Origin: Chrysoperla carnea | Taxonomy: Eukaryota; Arthropoda; Insecta; Neuroptera; Chrysopidae | Direction: 5' to 3' | Length of the DNA: 64,000 nucleotides | Assembly (NCBI RefSeq): GCF_905475395.1 | Contig: NC_058337.1 | Span: 138,453,172-138,517,171 of the forward strand | In this document: in pieces, positions 29,075 through 39,086 of the stretch | How the letters are laid out: the number at the start of each line of letters is the position of its first letter | Position numbering within the stretch: the first letter of the stretch is position 1 | The notes under the pieces: generated by a model | Told to the model about the DNA's origin: nothing | The model's input: the letters and a program-made list of their open reading frames with translations, nothing else | Database searches by the model: none | Made by a program: the position numbers and the translations under genes

Positions 29075-30832
29075 TTAAGTTATTATTATATCTTTTATAA
29101 TTAACTGAATAGTGTAATTATTTTGCCAATTATTTGTCTTTAATGTTCCTTATACTGAAATATTATGTGCTTTAGGACTAAGTAATACCTCTTCAAATGA
29201 AGTACCTAACGAATTAAAAGCAATAGCTAGTAATGCTTTACTACTGGAACTTTTTTTATTCGGAGCAAACAAGCATCTAATATGCTTACTTCCCACTTTA
29301 TCCGCTTTTAATACAAATAAATTATCAAATTTAAATATAGGTTCATAATTACCTTGACCAAAAGGCTCCAAAGTACTTAATTCCTCCATTAAAGGTAAGT
29401 AGACGCTCCTAAGACTTAAATCAAGATCATATTCTGCTTGCTTCTAATTTTCTAGTCTATTTAGACTAATTCTAAAAGCGTTATTTAAAAATTCTTGTAA
29501 TTCTTGTATTTTTTCGGCAACTACTGTAAAACCTGCTGCCATGGCGTGTCCTCCGCCAGCAATTAGTAAATTTTTGACTTTAGCATTAATAATCTCAGCC
29601 CCAAAATCAACACCTAAAATAGAACGACATGATGCTTTACCGATCCCGTCATTTAAGGCTATAACTGCTACTGGTTTATCAAATTTCTCTTTAAGTCTTC
29701 CTGCAACAATACCTATAACACCAGGATGCCATCCTTCTTTAACAATAAATAACAAACTATTATCTTGCTGCGTCTTAGCCATTTCCATTGCTTCTTCTAT
29801 CATCAGCATTTCAATGACTTTACGTTCATTATTATGCTTCTCAAGCTCCTCAGCTAATTTAAGAGCTTCATTAGAGCTATTAGTAGATAATAGATTAGCA
29901 CCTAAACTTGATTTTCCTACTCTACCGCCAGCATTAATACCCGGACCTAAAATAAAACCTAAATGATAACATTTTGGGATTTCATTAAGCCCTGCCATAT
30001 CATATAACGTTTTAATGCCGATATTTTGCCTTTGATGCATTATTTTTAAGCCGCTCGATACAAAAGCACGGTTTAACCCAATAAGCTTTACCATATCGCA
30101 CACAGTACCAAGAGCCACCAAATCCAAATATTTTATCAAATTAGGCGGAAGAGTTTTCTCAAAATAATTTTGCTTCTTTAAATCTGATAATATCCCAGTT
30201 GCAAATAAAAAAGCAACCCCTACAGCTGCAAGATGTTTACATTCACTTGTCTCATCAACACGATTCGGATTCACTATAGCTACCGCTTCAGGTAATATTT
30301 CAATAGCTATATGATGATCAATAACGATTACGTCAAGCCCTGCATCCTTTGCGTATTTCAAGGCTTCATGAGCCATCACCCCACAATCAACTGTTTTTAA
30401 TAATTCAGTGCCGTTATCTTTAATTTTTTGCATAGCAGAAGGAGTAGGACCGTACCCTTCAGCTATACGATCAGGGACATAAATATCACAAACAATATTT
30501 AAATCTTTGAAAACATTTTTAAGTAATGCTGACGAAGTAGCACCATCGACGTCATAATCGGCAAATATACATATTTTTTGCTTATTTAAGATAGCTTTAA
30601 TAGCTCTATCTACTGCCTTTTGCATATCAAGTAGATGGAAAGGATCAGGAAGCAAATTCTTGATTTTCGGCATTAAAAAATCTTCTGCCTTAGCTATATC
30701 ATCAATCCTTAAAGATATCATTCTAGCAAGCAAATCACTGATTTTAAAACTACGGCATAATTCTATGACTATTTCCTCGTTAACGCTTCTACGCTGCCAT
30801 ATTTTACCATTTATAGATGCTTGCGATTTCAT
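29075..30832 (-). pseudogene. recJ: Single-strand exonuclease RecJ, two nonsense mutations
   Basis: RecJ is a 5'-3' single-strand DNA exonuclease of the DHH family. Visible motifs are ADYDVDGATS (motif I, near residue 93), VIVIDHH (motif III) and GGGHAMAAGFTV (DHHA1). An in-frame TAG lies just before 29444 and a TAA at 29150-29152. The frame between and after them continues to TAA at 29075, so no indel is needed. The middle DHH and DHHA1 domains are intact; the C-terminal OB domain is cut. Confidence 0.9.
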
Positions 30833-30868
30833 TAATTACCTAAATTGTTTAAACGTTTTCATATGATG

Positions 30869-31156
30869 TTAGGTAATTATACAACAAAAATCATCATTTT
30901 TACCCATACAATCAAACGTACCGCAATCACTTTCCTTTTCTGAATCTAAAATTTTTGTTTGACTATTATTATCACTATCCTTGTGCTCTTTTAATGAGTC
31001 TGTATCAGCAGTGATACTAATTATTTCTAAATCTTCATCATTATAGTTATCTTTTTTCTCTTCTATTTCATTTAACAGAATTGATTCATTACTATTTAAA
31101 CTATTATTAGAATAAGTTTCTTCTATTCTTACATTTCCAATTGACACGCTAGACAT
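30869..31156 (-). CDS. Acidic Rickettsia hypothetical protein (95 aa)
   Basis: 95 aa, very rich in Asp, Glu, Ser and Asn, without a hydrophobic core, so probably disordered. It ends FCCIIT, whose last four residues form a CaaX-like box. It starts near recJ's 5' side on the same strand. No family recognised. Confidence 0.5.
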   Translation of the reverse strand: MSSVSIGNVRIEETYSNNSLNSNESILLNEIEEKKDNYNDEDLEIISITADTDSLKEHKDSDNNSQTKILDSEKESDCGTFDCMGKNDDFCCIIT

Positions 31157-31342
31157 TCTACCTTGAGGATCATATGTATATATCGTTATATCGTTATATC
31201 ATTTTTATCTTTATCTATACTTCACCTCTTATAGATTTGTTCTATTTTTCATATAATTTTAGAACTAAATTCTTGACTCATTCCAGCTAAAATTAAATGG
31301 CTTTCCCGTTCCATGTCTAAATAATTTATATTTAGACAATTA
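31157..31342. other. Intergenic region
   Basis: AT-rich, with short TATATCGTTATATCG repeats near 31178-31200. No gene seen. Confidence 0.5.
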
Positions 31343-31924
31343 TCATTTTCTATTTTTTTTTTTTTTTTGCTCTCTTAAGTGCTTCTTATAAGCATTAATA
31401 TCTCCTTTACCGTTGTAAATAAATCCGGTATTTTTTGCTGTCTTTTCTTTGGCATACTTATCATAAGCTTTAACATTTACCTTACCGTCTTCATCTATGA
31501 ATCCAGCATTTTTTGCAGTTTGTTCTAATATATATTTATTATAATTTTTTAGATCCACATCGCCATCTTTACCTATAAATCTGGCTTTCTTTGTCGCTTG
31601 TTTTCTTGTATATTTATTATAAGTTTTTATATCAGCTTCGCCATCTTTATCTATAAATCCAGCATTTTTCGCAGTTTGTTTTCTGAGGTACTTATCATAA
31701 GCTTTTATATCCCCATTACTTTCTTTATCAATAAATCCAGCTTTCTTTGCTGATTTCTCTTCTCTATAACCCGCATAGGCTGATAAAAGTTCTTCTTTAT
31801 TATCAGAATTTTTAAAACCAAGTTTTTCTGCTTTAAACTGTAATCTTCTAATTTCTAATCTTTCTTTTGCTAACTCTTTGCTTGTTTTATTCTGAGATTC
31901 TTTCAATAGTTTACGTTTACCCAT
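31343..31924 (-). CDS. Tandem-repeat lysine-rich protein (193 aa)
   Basis: After a basic coiled-coil start (MGKRKLLKESQNKTSKELAK), five or six repeats of about 27 residues follow, with the consensus K-x-AGFIDKDG-x-x-D-[IL]-K-x-Y-[ND]-KY. The DKDG core looks like an EF-hand-type loop, but the flanking spacing is not a clear EF hand. I do not know the function. It is intact, lies just downstream of prfA and ends in a lysine-rich tail. Confidence 0.6.
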   Translation of the reverse strand: MGKRKLLKESQNKTSKELAKERLEIRRLQFKAEKLGFKNSDNKEELLSAYAGYREEKSAKKAGFIDKESNGDIKAYDKYLRKQTAKNAGFIDKDGEADIKTYNKYTRKQATKKARFIGKDGDVDLKNYNKYILEQTAKNAGFIDEDGKVNVKAYDKYAKEKTAKNTGFIYNGKGDINAYKKHLREQKKKKNRK

Positions 31925-31933
31925 ATGAACCCT

Positions 31934-33007
31934 TTATATATCTGAAAGCTTCTTAGCCTCATCATTTGCAATTGAAGCCTCAATAAATTTATCTAACTGT
32001 CCGTTAATTACCTCATCTATTTTATAAAGAGTAAGATTTATTCGATGATCCGATACACGTCCTTGTGGAAAATTATAAGTACGTATACGCTCCGAACGAT
32101 CCCCAGAGCCTATTTGCTCACGTCTATTATTGGCTCTTTCTTGATCTTTTTTCCGACGTTCTTCTTCATATATTCTAGCACGTAAGAACTTTAATGCTTT
32201 GGCTTTGTTTTTATGTTGGGATTTTTCATCTTGTAGTGCTACAGTAATACCGGTAGGTATATGTGTTAATCGGACAGCAGAATCAGTTGTATTAACGTGC
32301 TGCCCTCCTGCTCCTGAAGCTCTATAAGTATCAATTCTTAAATCTTTTTCCTCAAGTTTAATATCAACATCTTATACTTCAGGAAGTACAGCAACAGTAG
32401 CAGCCGAGGTATGAATACGCCCCTGCGATTCAGTTTCCGGAACACGCTGCACTCTATGGACTCCTGATTCAAGTTTGAGCTTAGAGAATACATCTTTACC
32501 TTTTATAGATGCTGAAACTTCTTTGTATCCCCCTATGCCTGTCTCATCAATAGATAATATCTCAAAACGCCAGCCTTTTAATTCCGCATATCTTTGATAC
32601 ATATTAAACAGCTTAGCAGCAAAAAGTGCTGCCTCTTCACCGCCTGTGCCTGCTCTAATTTCAATAATAGCACTTTTACTATCCGCTTCATCTTTTGGCA
32701 GGAATGCTATTTTTACGGAACGCTCAAGAGTTGGCAACGAATCTTCAATATTGCGTATTTCTTCCTCAATCATTTCTAGAGTTGCCTTATCTAAACTAGG
32801 ATCTTGCTTAAAATTATTTGCTTCTTCAAGTTCAGCTTTAGCTTTGTTTTATTCCTTAATTTTTTGGACAATATGTTCAAGGTCAGCATATTCCTTGGAA
32901 GCTTTAACAAACTCCTCTCCTCCTATTCCTGAGGATAGTTTTTCACTTAAATCCTCATATTTACCTAAAATTTTTGTCAGATTATCCGAAAAGCTTGAAA
33001 TGTTCAT
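31934..33007 (-). pseudogene. prfA: Peptide chain release factor 1, two nonsense mutations
   Basis: RF1 ends translation at UAA and UAG. The frame of 357 codons includes the catalytic [18 protein letters not shown] (GGQ motif). In-frame TAA codons at 32849-32851 (codon 53) and 32372-32374 (after TVAVLPEV) break it, without any frameshift. As an essential single-copy gene it could not be dead in a free bacterial chromosome, unless another copy exists. Confidence 0.9.
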
Positions 33008-33034
33008 ATTATTTTATTCGTGATTTATTTGTGG

Positions 33035-33155
33035 TGAGGTATCGTCATTGCGAACGACCGCAGGGAGTGCGGCAATCTCATGAAACAATATTAGGACTCC
33101 TGAGATTGCGCACGTACAAAACTTTCAGTTTCTTCTCGCAATGACGGTGAATGAG
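33035..33155. repeat. Rickettsia palindromic repeat
   Basis: ATCGTCATTGCGAACGACC ... TTCTCGCAATGACGG with GAGATTGCGCACG in the centre. It lies between prfA and pdhC. Confidence 0.8.
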
Positions 33156-33156
33156 A

Positions 33157-34403
33157 TTACAACAATAATAGGGCAGGGCTTTCTATAAAACTCTTAAACG
33201 CAGCTAAAAATTCTGCTCCAACTGCTCCATCTACTACTCTGTGGTCAGCAGAAAGAGTTACGTCCATAATTGTTGATATACTTATTTGATCATTTTTGAC
33301 TATAGCACGTTTTGAGCTACTGCCAACGCCCATTATACAACTTTGCGGCGGGTTAATTATAGCATTGAAATTTTTAATACCATACATACCAAGATTTGAA
33401 ATAGTAAACCCTCCGCCTTGGAATTCTTCGGGAGTTAGTTTATTTTCTCTGGCTTTCTTGATTTGCCCTTTCATTTCACTAGACAGATCTATAATATTTT
33501 TCTGGTTAGCATTTCTAATTATCGGAGTAACAAGTCCATTTTCAATTGCTACCGCTACTGAAATATCAACATTATTGTAGTGTCTAATAGCATCATCCCC
33601 CCACGATGCATTAGCGTTCGGTACTTCTTGCAAAGCTTTAGCAACAGCTAGGATAATAAAGTCATTAACTGATATTTTTGCTGATTTATCATCGCCAAAA
33701 GACTTATTAATATCTTCTCTTATATCTAGTAACTTATCAACATTACATTCTATTGATAAATAAAAATATGGAACTGTTTGTTTTGATTCAAGAAGACGCT
33801 TAGCTATAATTTTACGTATATTGTTATTAGGTGCTAAACGATATTCTTCAGGATTTCTACTAACTATTTTATTATTTAAGGTTTTTGAGCCGCCTTTATG
33901 CGATAATACATCTTGTTTGATTATTCTGCCATGCGGTCCACTACCTTTAATTTCTTCAAGTTTCACATTTTGGATTTTTGCAAGTCTTTTAGCAAGAGGT
34001 GAAGCAAACACCTTAATATTGTTTTGATCTGAAGCGGTCGTAATATTCTCTTCCTTAACGTTCTGAGGAGCTATAGTTTCAGCAGGTTTTGATATTTCTT
34101 CTTTTTTAGGTGAATTACTGTTGTTTTTCGCTATAAATTCTTCAATTTCGGATGATTCTTCCCCCTCTTCGATTAATACCGCTATTAACGAATTCATAGG
34201 CACGTTCTGACTACCTTGAGGAATAATTATTTTAGCAAGAGTACCCTCATCTACTGCCTCTACTTTCATAGTTGCTTTATCGGTTTCGATTTCAGCGATT
34301 ACTTCTCCGGGATTGATTTTATCCCCTTCTTTTTTAACCACCTTGCTAAATTCCCTTCCGTCATAGTTGGAGATAAAGCAGGCATTAAAATTTTGATTGG
34401 CAT
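33157..34403 (-). pseudogene. pdhC: Dihydrolipoamide acetyltransferase (PDH E2), frameshift near N-terminus
   Basis: E2 is the core of the pyruvate dehydrogenase complex. The natural start at 34403 gives [18 protein letters not shown], the lipoyl domain start. One A is missing in a poly-A run near 34330, so the rest is read from another frame. The remainder has the lipoyl lysine [13 protein letters not shown], a peripheral-subunit binding domain ([11 protein letters not shown]) and the catalytic [15 protein letters not shown]. Only the GTG-start downstream ORF (394 aa) is open. Confidence 0.9.
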
Positions 34404-34454
34404 AATTTGTTATAGTTTTGATTTTTTTATTAGTATTTTTGGTTTATAGTAAAT

Positions 34455-34562
34455 CAACATCGTCATTGCGAGGAGATGCGTAGCAGAGGGTGAAGGCAAT
34501 CTCAGGAGGCTTAATAAGATTGCCGCGTCGGTTATTAAAATAACCTCCTCGCAATGACGTAT
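34455..34562. repeat. Rickettsia palindromic repeat
   Basis: ATCGTCATTGCGAGGAGATG ... CTCCTCGCAATGACG, the same family as 19195 and 21356. Confidence 0.8.
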
Positions 34563-34566
34563 TACA

Positions 34567-35089
34567 TTACACCTTATTGTCAGGGCTAACTATCATTATC
34601 ATTTGTTGGTCTTCCATTTTAGTTTGCTGATCAATCTTAGCAAGTCCCTCTAATCCTACTTCTATACGTTTAAATAATTCCTCACCAACATCCTTATGAA
34701 GAATTTCTCTACCTTTAAACCATAAAGAGATTTTTACTTTATCACCATCTTTTAAAAAATTCTTTTATTTTCCTTAGTTTAGTTTCAAAGTCACCTATAC
34801 TAATATTAGGTTTGAATTTCATTTCTTTAAGTACGACTATTTTTTGCTTTTTACGTGCTTCATGCAAACGCTTTTTGCTTTCGTACTTAAATTTACCGAA
34901 ATCTAAAATTTTACATACAGGAGGCTCAGCATTAGGCGATATCTCAACCAAATCAAGACCGACTATTTCAGCCATATCAAGTGCTTGCCTAATATTTACG
35001 ATGCCATGCCTCTCGCCATTTTCGCCTACTAAACGAACCTCTCTAGCTCTGATTTCTCTATTAGCTTTAGGAAAATTATTTTTAGAAAT
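34567..35089 (-). pseudogene. infC: Translation initiation factor IF-3, frameshifted
   Basis: IF-3 prevents subunit joining and checks the start codon. The frame shows [20 protein letters not shown] and the linker [21 protein letters not shown] frameshift in a T/A run near 34755 moves the C-terminal domain ([16 protein letters not shown] to the stop at 34567) out of frame. An ATG at 35117 is in another frame and soon stops. The in-frame start is probably the non-AUG ATT near 35089, a known habit of infC genes, but a mutated start is possible. Confidence 0.85.
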
Positions 35090-35188
35090 AAAACTACTCC
35101 GTCTTATGTTGTTTCATATTGCATTTAACTTATTTTACTCTAAATTACAAGTAAATAAAATATTTTAGCTTTATTTTTATATATTCTA

Positions 35189-35534
35189 TTAAAAAAATGG
35201 GAAAGATATAATTAAACAAATACCGAATACCAATACAGCAACAATACCAAATATTGTTAGACAAATTCTAGTTAATTTAGCAACTTTTTCCTTTATTTTT
35301 AAATTTTGTAATTCTATCTCATGCTTGTGAGCTTGCTCTTTTTGTGCCCATATTCACTAACTTTTCTAAAGTACCTGGATAAATATTTTCATATTCGGTA
35401 ACTGTATCAATTGGCGGCAATATATGCTCAAACTTTTTACGATAAAAATTTTTATCTATTTCAGAATGACAACTCTTAGCATAGCCTTTGTTTAATCTAT
35501 TATTTTTTGTAAAAAAACTTTTAGTCTCTTTCAT
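35189..35534 (-). pseudogene. DUF2335-type membrane protein, frameshifted
   Basis: The N-terminal ORF (35319-35534) has KFEHILPPIDTVTEYENIYP, typical of small phage-associated DUF2335 proteins. After a frameshift near 35345 the second half gives a helix (HKHEIELQNLKIKEKVAK) and a transmembrane segment (CLTIFGIVAVLVFGICLI) to the stop at 35189. Confidence 0.75.
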
Positions 35535-35691
35535 ATTCTCTTATTATTTTTAGAAACGTACATGCTAAATTATCTCTTACTATCTCAAAATAGTCAAACA
35601 ATGCTACTTCTTTCTTTTGCTCTATATTGTTGCTTGTTTTGAATATAGTCTTTAATTCATTAAAAATCACTTTTATAAAGCTTTGTTTCAT
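35521..35691 (-). CDS. Small hypothetical protein (56 aa)
   Basis: ORF too short for routine calling: starts MKQSFIKVIFNELKTIFK, ends LKIIREYERD. It overlaps the start of the DUF2335 gene by 14 bp (stop and start interleaved), suggesting translational coupling in a small operon with the GTA genes. No family recognised. Confidence 0.5.
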   Translation of the reverse strand: MKQSFIKVIFNELKTIFKTSNNIEQKKEVALFDYFEIVRDNLACTFLKIIREYERD

Positions 35692-35693
35692 TA

Positions 35694-36473
35694 TTATATT
35701 AAATGTGAATTTATAAAATCTTTCTCAGGTATTAGCGGTTCGCCTCTAAAATTTATAGCATTATTAAATTTATTGCAACAAGTTATAAAATTTTTATCAC
35801 TGATATAATTTTTACTTCTCTAGCATCCTTAACATAATCAGGTATAACGTCTTCTAATATAAACAAATTACCGAAGTTGCTTAAAACTTGACTACTAAAA
35901 TTATTATCACAAAATATAATTTGACCCCAGTTATAATAGCCATTTTCTTTATCTAAATTTTCTATTCTTAAACTTTCTTTTAGAATTTCTTTAATCTTAT
36001 ATACTCCACTATATAAGTTTTTATCTATTTTGCATTTATTATCCCCAAAACTCACTCTGCATGTTTTACTATATCTATTAATTATAGTTTGGTTATATTT
36101 TATTGTTTCAGGCTTTAAATGCATTTTAAAGTTCAAATCATATTTTGTATATAAAGTGCAATAATATGTAATAAAATGCTCAAAAACACCATTATTATAT
36201 AATATTATTTTAACAGCAGCATTATTTAAATTCATTTCTGCCGTGATGCCTTTTTCTTCAAAAATACCCTAAATAATTACTTGATTTTGTGCGGAATCAT
36301 TAAATTCTGCTTCTTTCAAATCTAAACCGGAATTCGGTAAAAAATTATATCTTCATTTTTTATAATATGATCGTTACCCGTTAGATTTAATTCCTTACCA
36401 TTTGCATACTTAATTTGAAAGCAATAAGCAAAATTTTCTAACTTTGTAATTAACTTTTTAATTAAAATACTCA
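35694..36473 (-). pseudogene. GTA-type tail protein DUF2163 (gp13-like), multiple breaks
   Basis: DUF2163 proteins belong to the tail tip of Rhodobacter-type gene transfer agents. The main ORF (35783-36235) has SKTCRVSFGDNKCKID. The C-terminal end (NFITCCNKFNNAINFRGEPL) is in another frame and stops at 35694. Upstream, the N-terminus starts at 36473 with MSILIKKLITKLENFAYCF but is interrupted by a frameshift near 36345 and an in-frame TAG near 36270. At least three lesions are present. Confidence 0.8.
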
Positions 36474-36514
36474 TAATGCTACCTATGTTATAAATTTTAG
36501 TACATCTTTAAATA

Positions 36515-37243
36515 TCAATTTTGGATTTGAGAAGGGTTAGTATATAAGTAAATAGTTTTTGGTATATCTTGGTTATATTCAGTACTATAATAAGAATACT
36601 TTTTAATTAGCTTAACATTTTCATTAAAATTAAAAGGTTCTTTTGTAATATCTACTGGTCTAAAATTCCCTAACTGTATATCTCTAGTAAATTCTTCTTG
36701 TATTGCATCATTAGTTATTAAAGCGTATTTAAAATTTGGCAAAACTGTGTCTAAGAATTTTTGAATTTTAGCATTTGGTCAATGTATAAAAACATCTTTA
36801 ACTATTAATAAATCTCCTGACAATAAACTCCGGTCTTCAACTTTATCAAAATCATCAACTTTATAAAATCTTACATTATCCTTAGCAAATAACTTTTTAT
36901 TATTTTCTATAACACTTTTTACTACATCAAGACCTATATAAACTTTATCGTTTGGAATATCTATTAATTCCATTATTTGAAAGTCTCCACAACCGTAATC
37001 AACAATAGTATGAAATTTTGGATCATAGAAATATTCTTGTAAAATTTTCCTATACTCCTCTGTATATTCTTTATAAGAAACGGTTCCAGAACCTTTTTGC
37101 CATATCTGATTATCATATATATGCGTAAAAATTTTTTCATCATTTTTGTCTAATTCTAAATCTGCTCCTTGTACTTCTTCTGGATTTTGTAAAATAACTA
37201 ACATAAAAATATAAATAATATTGAATTTAAAAAGCTTATTCAT
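36515..37243 (-). pseudogene. SAM-dependent methyltransferase with N-terminal hydrophobic leader, nonsense mutation
   Basis: Class I methyltransferase fold: motif I VDYGCGDFQIMELI near residue 80, the acidic post-I strand VYIGLDVV and GDLLIVKDVFIH (motif IV region). The first 25 residues (NKLFKFNIIYIFMLVILQ) look like a signal peptide or membrane anchor, unusual for this enzyme class. A TGA near 36779 splits the frame after VFIH, and the same frame continues to the normal stop at 36515. It sits between two GTA tail genes, so it is a cargo gene rather than a tail part. The substrate is unknown. Confidence 0.7.
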
Positions 37244-37302
37244 AACAACCTACTATTAACTATAAGACGATATCATACAAAATGTAAATTAAAACTCAAA
37301 TA

Positions 37303-37900
37303 TTATATAATAATTACCTCTATCAATTCTATATCTGATAACTCTATAGAGCCGTCACTACAATAAGAATACTCAAAGCTATCTACACTAAATCTAACTG
37401 CTACATCGAAAACAAAATCTGCTGTTAAAATTTCGTCCTGATTTAAAGGGTTTGGTAAAGTTATAGCTCCGTCATTATAATCTATTACTCCCATAGTTCT
37501 GATATTATTAATATATAATGTAACGTTGTTATTAACAGGCTTAGTAATTACTCTTTCATATGGCAAAATAGGATCAGCATATATTTTCTTTAGCTGAAAT
37601 TTATTTAAGTTACCACCCCCTTTGGCTAATAATCCCTTCAGTCACTTTATAATCAGCATAGTCTCTAAATCTAAAAGCAAAGTTACTACCCCGCCTTGCT
37701 TTGAAGAAACTATTAAATTGCTCAAATTCAGCTGCATTTAGTTTAGCGTTTTTAATTAAATATTTCTGACAAAAATTTTTGCGGTCTAAATGCCTTGCTT
37801 CTCTACCGGATTTAGTCATAACGTGAGAAGTAGAAAATTCAGGTTTACCAATTGCAGAACTCTCGATAAATTCTGGCATACAGATATCATGAAAATTCAT
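37303..37900 (-). pseudogene. GTA-type tail protein DUF2460 (gp12-like), frameshifted
   Basis: The N-terminal ORF begins MNFHDICMPEFIESSAIGKP and holds FKARRGSNFAFRFRDYADYK, the hallmark of the DUF2460/TIGR02217 family. An extra G near 37628 shifts the frame. The C-terminal part (37303-37600) includes YERVITKPVNNNVTLYINN, IDYNDGAITL and a final VEVI-type strand. In GTAs this gene precedes the DUF2163 gene, as here. Confidence 0.85.
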
Positions 37901-37915
37901 AAAATACCTAAATTA

Positions 37916-38200
37916 CTATTCAAAAAGCACTAAATCATTTTTAATCAAAGAACGAAAATCATCGTTCATATCTATATTCCATCTTTTTATATCTATATGT
38001 ATTGACACATCAGACTCGTCTAGTGCTTCCTTAATTTCAAACAACTCTTCATAATTAATATTATCCATAATACAAAGGTCAAGATCGGAAATTTTTTTTG
38101 CCTTACCCTTAACTCTTGAGCCGTAAGCATAAAATTTATAAGGATATTTCTTAAGTATAGAACGTAATATTAACAAATCTTGCTTTTTAATCTGAACCAT
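37916..38200 (-). CDS. Minimal nucleotidyltransferase (MNT) of a HEPN/MNT pair
   Basis: Intact 94-aa protein with the nucleotidyltransferase signature YAYGSRVKGKAKKISDLDLC near residue 20 (GSR followed by SDxDL) and a later acidic strand (VSIHIDIKRWN). Proteins of this type pair with a HEPN-domain partner. In characterised pairs the MNT modifies or neutralises the HEPN toxin. The start overlaps the end of the HEPN gene by 14 bp, as expected of a two-gene operon. Confidence 0.8.
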   Translation of the reverse strand: MVQIKKQDLLILRSILKKYPYKFYAYGSRVKGKAKKISDLDLCIMDNINYEELFEIKEALDESDVSIHIDIKRWNIDMNDDFRSLIKNDLVLFE

Positions 38201-38581
38201 TATATTTCTCCAAATTATTTATAAGCTCATTTAAAGCATCAGAAAAATCATCAAAAATGTTAATTACTAGTTCTAAATTTTTTTTTCATTATAAGTATGA
38301 ACTGTAATATTACGAATCTCTATAAACTTAAACCATCTTGTTAGATCTGAAATCAAACCACTAACCGCTGCTTCACGAAATACATCCTTTAAAATATAAG
38401 GGGTTTTACCGGATTTTTCACAAAAGCGTTTCATTGTTTTCCAAGCTAATTCATAACAAAATTCAAAGGCTTTAATGCTACCGGCTTTATTCTGTTCGGT
38501 CTCTAGATGTTTACGGAATTCTTCAAATTTATTCCTTGATTTTAATAAGCTACTTATATCTAGCCCTGCGATTAAATGCAT
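38187..38581 (-). pseudogene. HEPN-domain partner (HI0074-like), frameshifted
   Basis: The frame begins MHLIAGLDISSLLKSRNKFE and shows the helix AFEFCYELAWKTMKRF typical of nucleotidyltransferase substrate-binding proteins. It ends in RNITVHTYN, a HEPN-type R-x4-H motif. A frameshift in an A-run near 38275 changes the last 30 codons, which continue in the other frame to the stop at 38187. In characterised pairs the HEPN partner is the toxin or the substrate-binding subunit. The C-terminus is lost here. Confidence 0.75.
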
Positions 38582-38582
38582 T

Positions 38583-38984
38583 TTATACTCCTATTCTTTG
38601 CTTTAACAATGTCTGATAATTCATTACTAATTTGCTACTTACTAAATCTTTACCAGCTTGGAACTCGATTTTATTGGCTTTTATTCCAGCAACATTTTCA
38701 AATGAATGATGCTGTATTTTATCCTCTATTTCACTTGCAAGCTTTAATGCCATATTACGATTCTTATCATTAGTAAAAATACATATTTCAAACTCCAACT
38801 GCATTATATTTTGTACTCTAGTTGATATATCATTAACATTTAATATATTAATAAGTAAAAATGGATATTTTGCATCCTGAACTATTGAAAAATATATCCT
38901 ATTAACTTTAGTTTTTATATCATTATCGTTTATAAGTAATTTATACAAACTTAATTGAAAATTATAGATAAAATCATGATACAT
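38583..38984 (-). CDS. GTA-type tail protein DUF3168 (gp8-like)
   Basis: Intact 133-aa protein starting MYHDFIYNFQLSLYKLLIND, with the conserved YPFLLINILN and LEFEICIFTNDKNR strands. DUF3168 proteins close the head-tail connector region of Rhodobacter-type GTAs. Its stop is one base from the HEPN start, so the toxin-type pair has been inserted neatly between two GTA genes. Confidence 0.75.
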   Translation of the reverse strand: MYHDFIYNFQLSLYKLLINDNDIKTKVNRIYFSIVQDAKYPFLLINILNVNDISTRVQNIMQLEFEICIFTNDKNRNMALKLASEIEDKIQHHSFENVAGIKANKIEFQAGKDLVSSKLVMNYQTLLKQRIGV

Positions 38985-39086
38985 ATATTTCCAGTGCTAT
39001 AATATTTAAAAATTTGCTCTTTTCTTCAACATTAATAACTCGCTTAATCTCAAATTCTCGCTCTTTAAACCTGAATTCTGGATTAG
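38985..39086. other. Interval between GTA gene and IS982
   Basis: About 100 bp, AT-rich, including the IS982 end. Nothing else seen. Confidence 0.5.
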
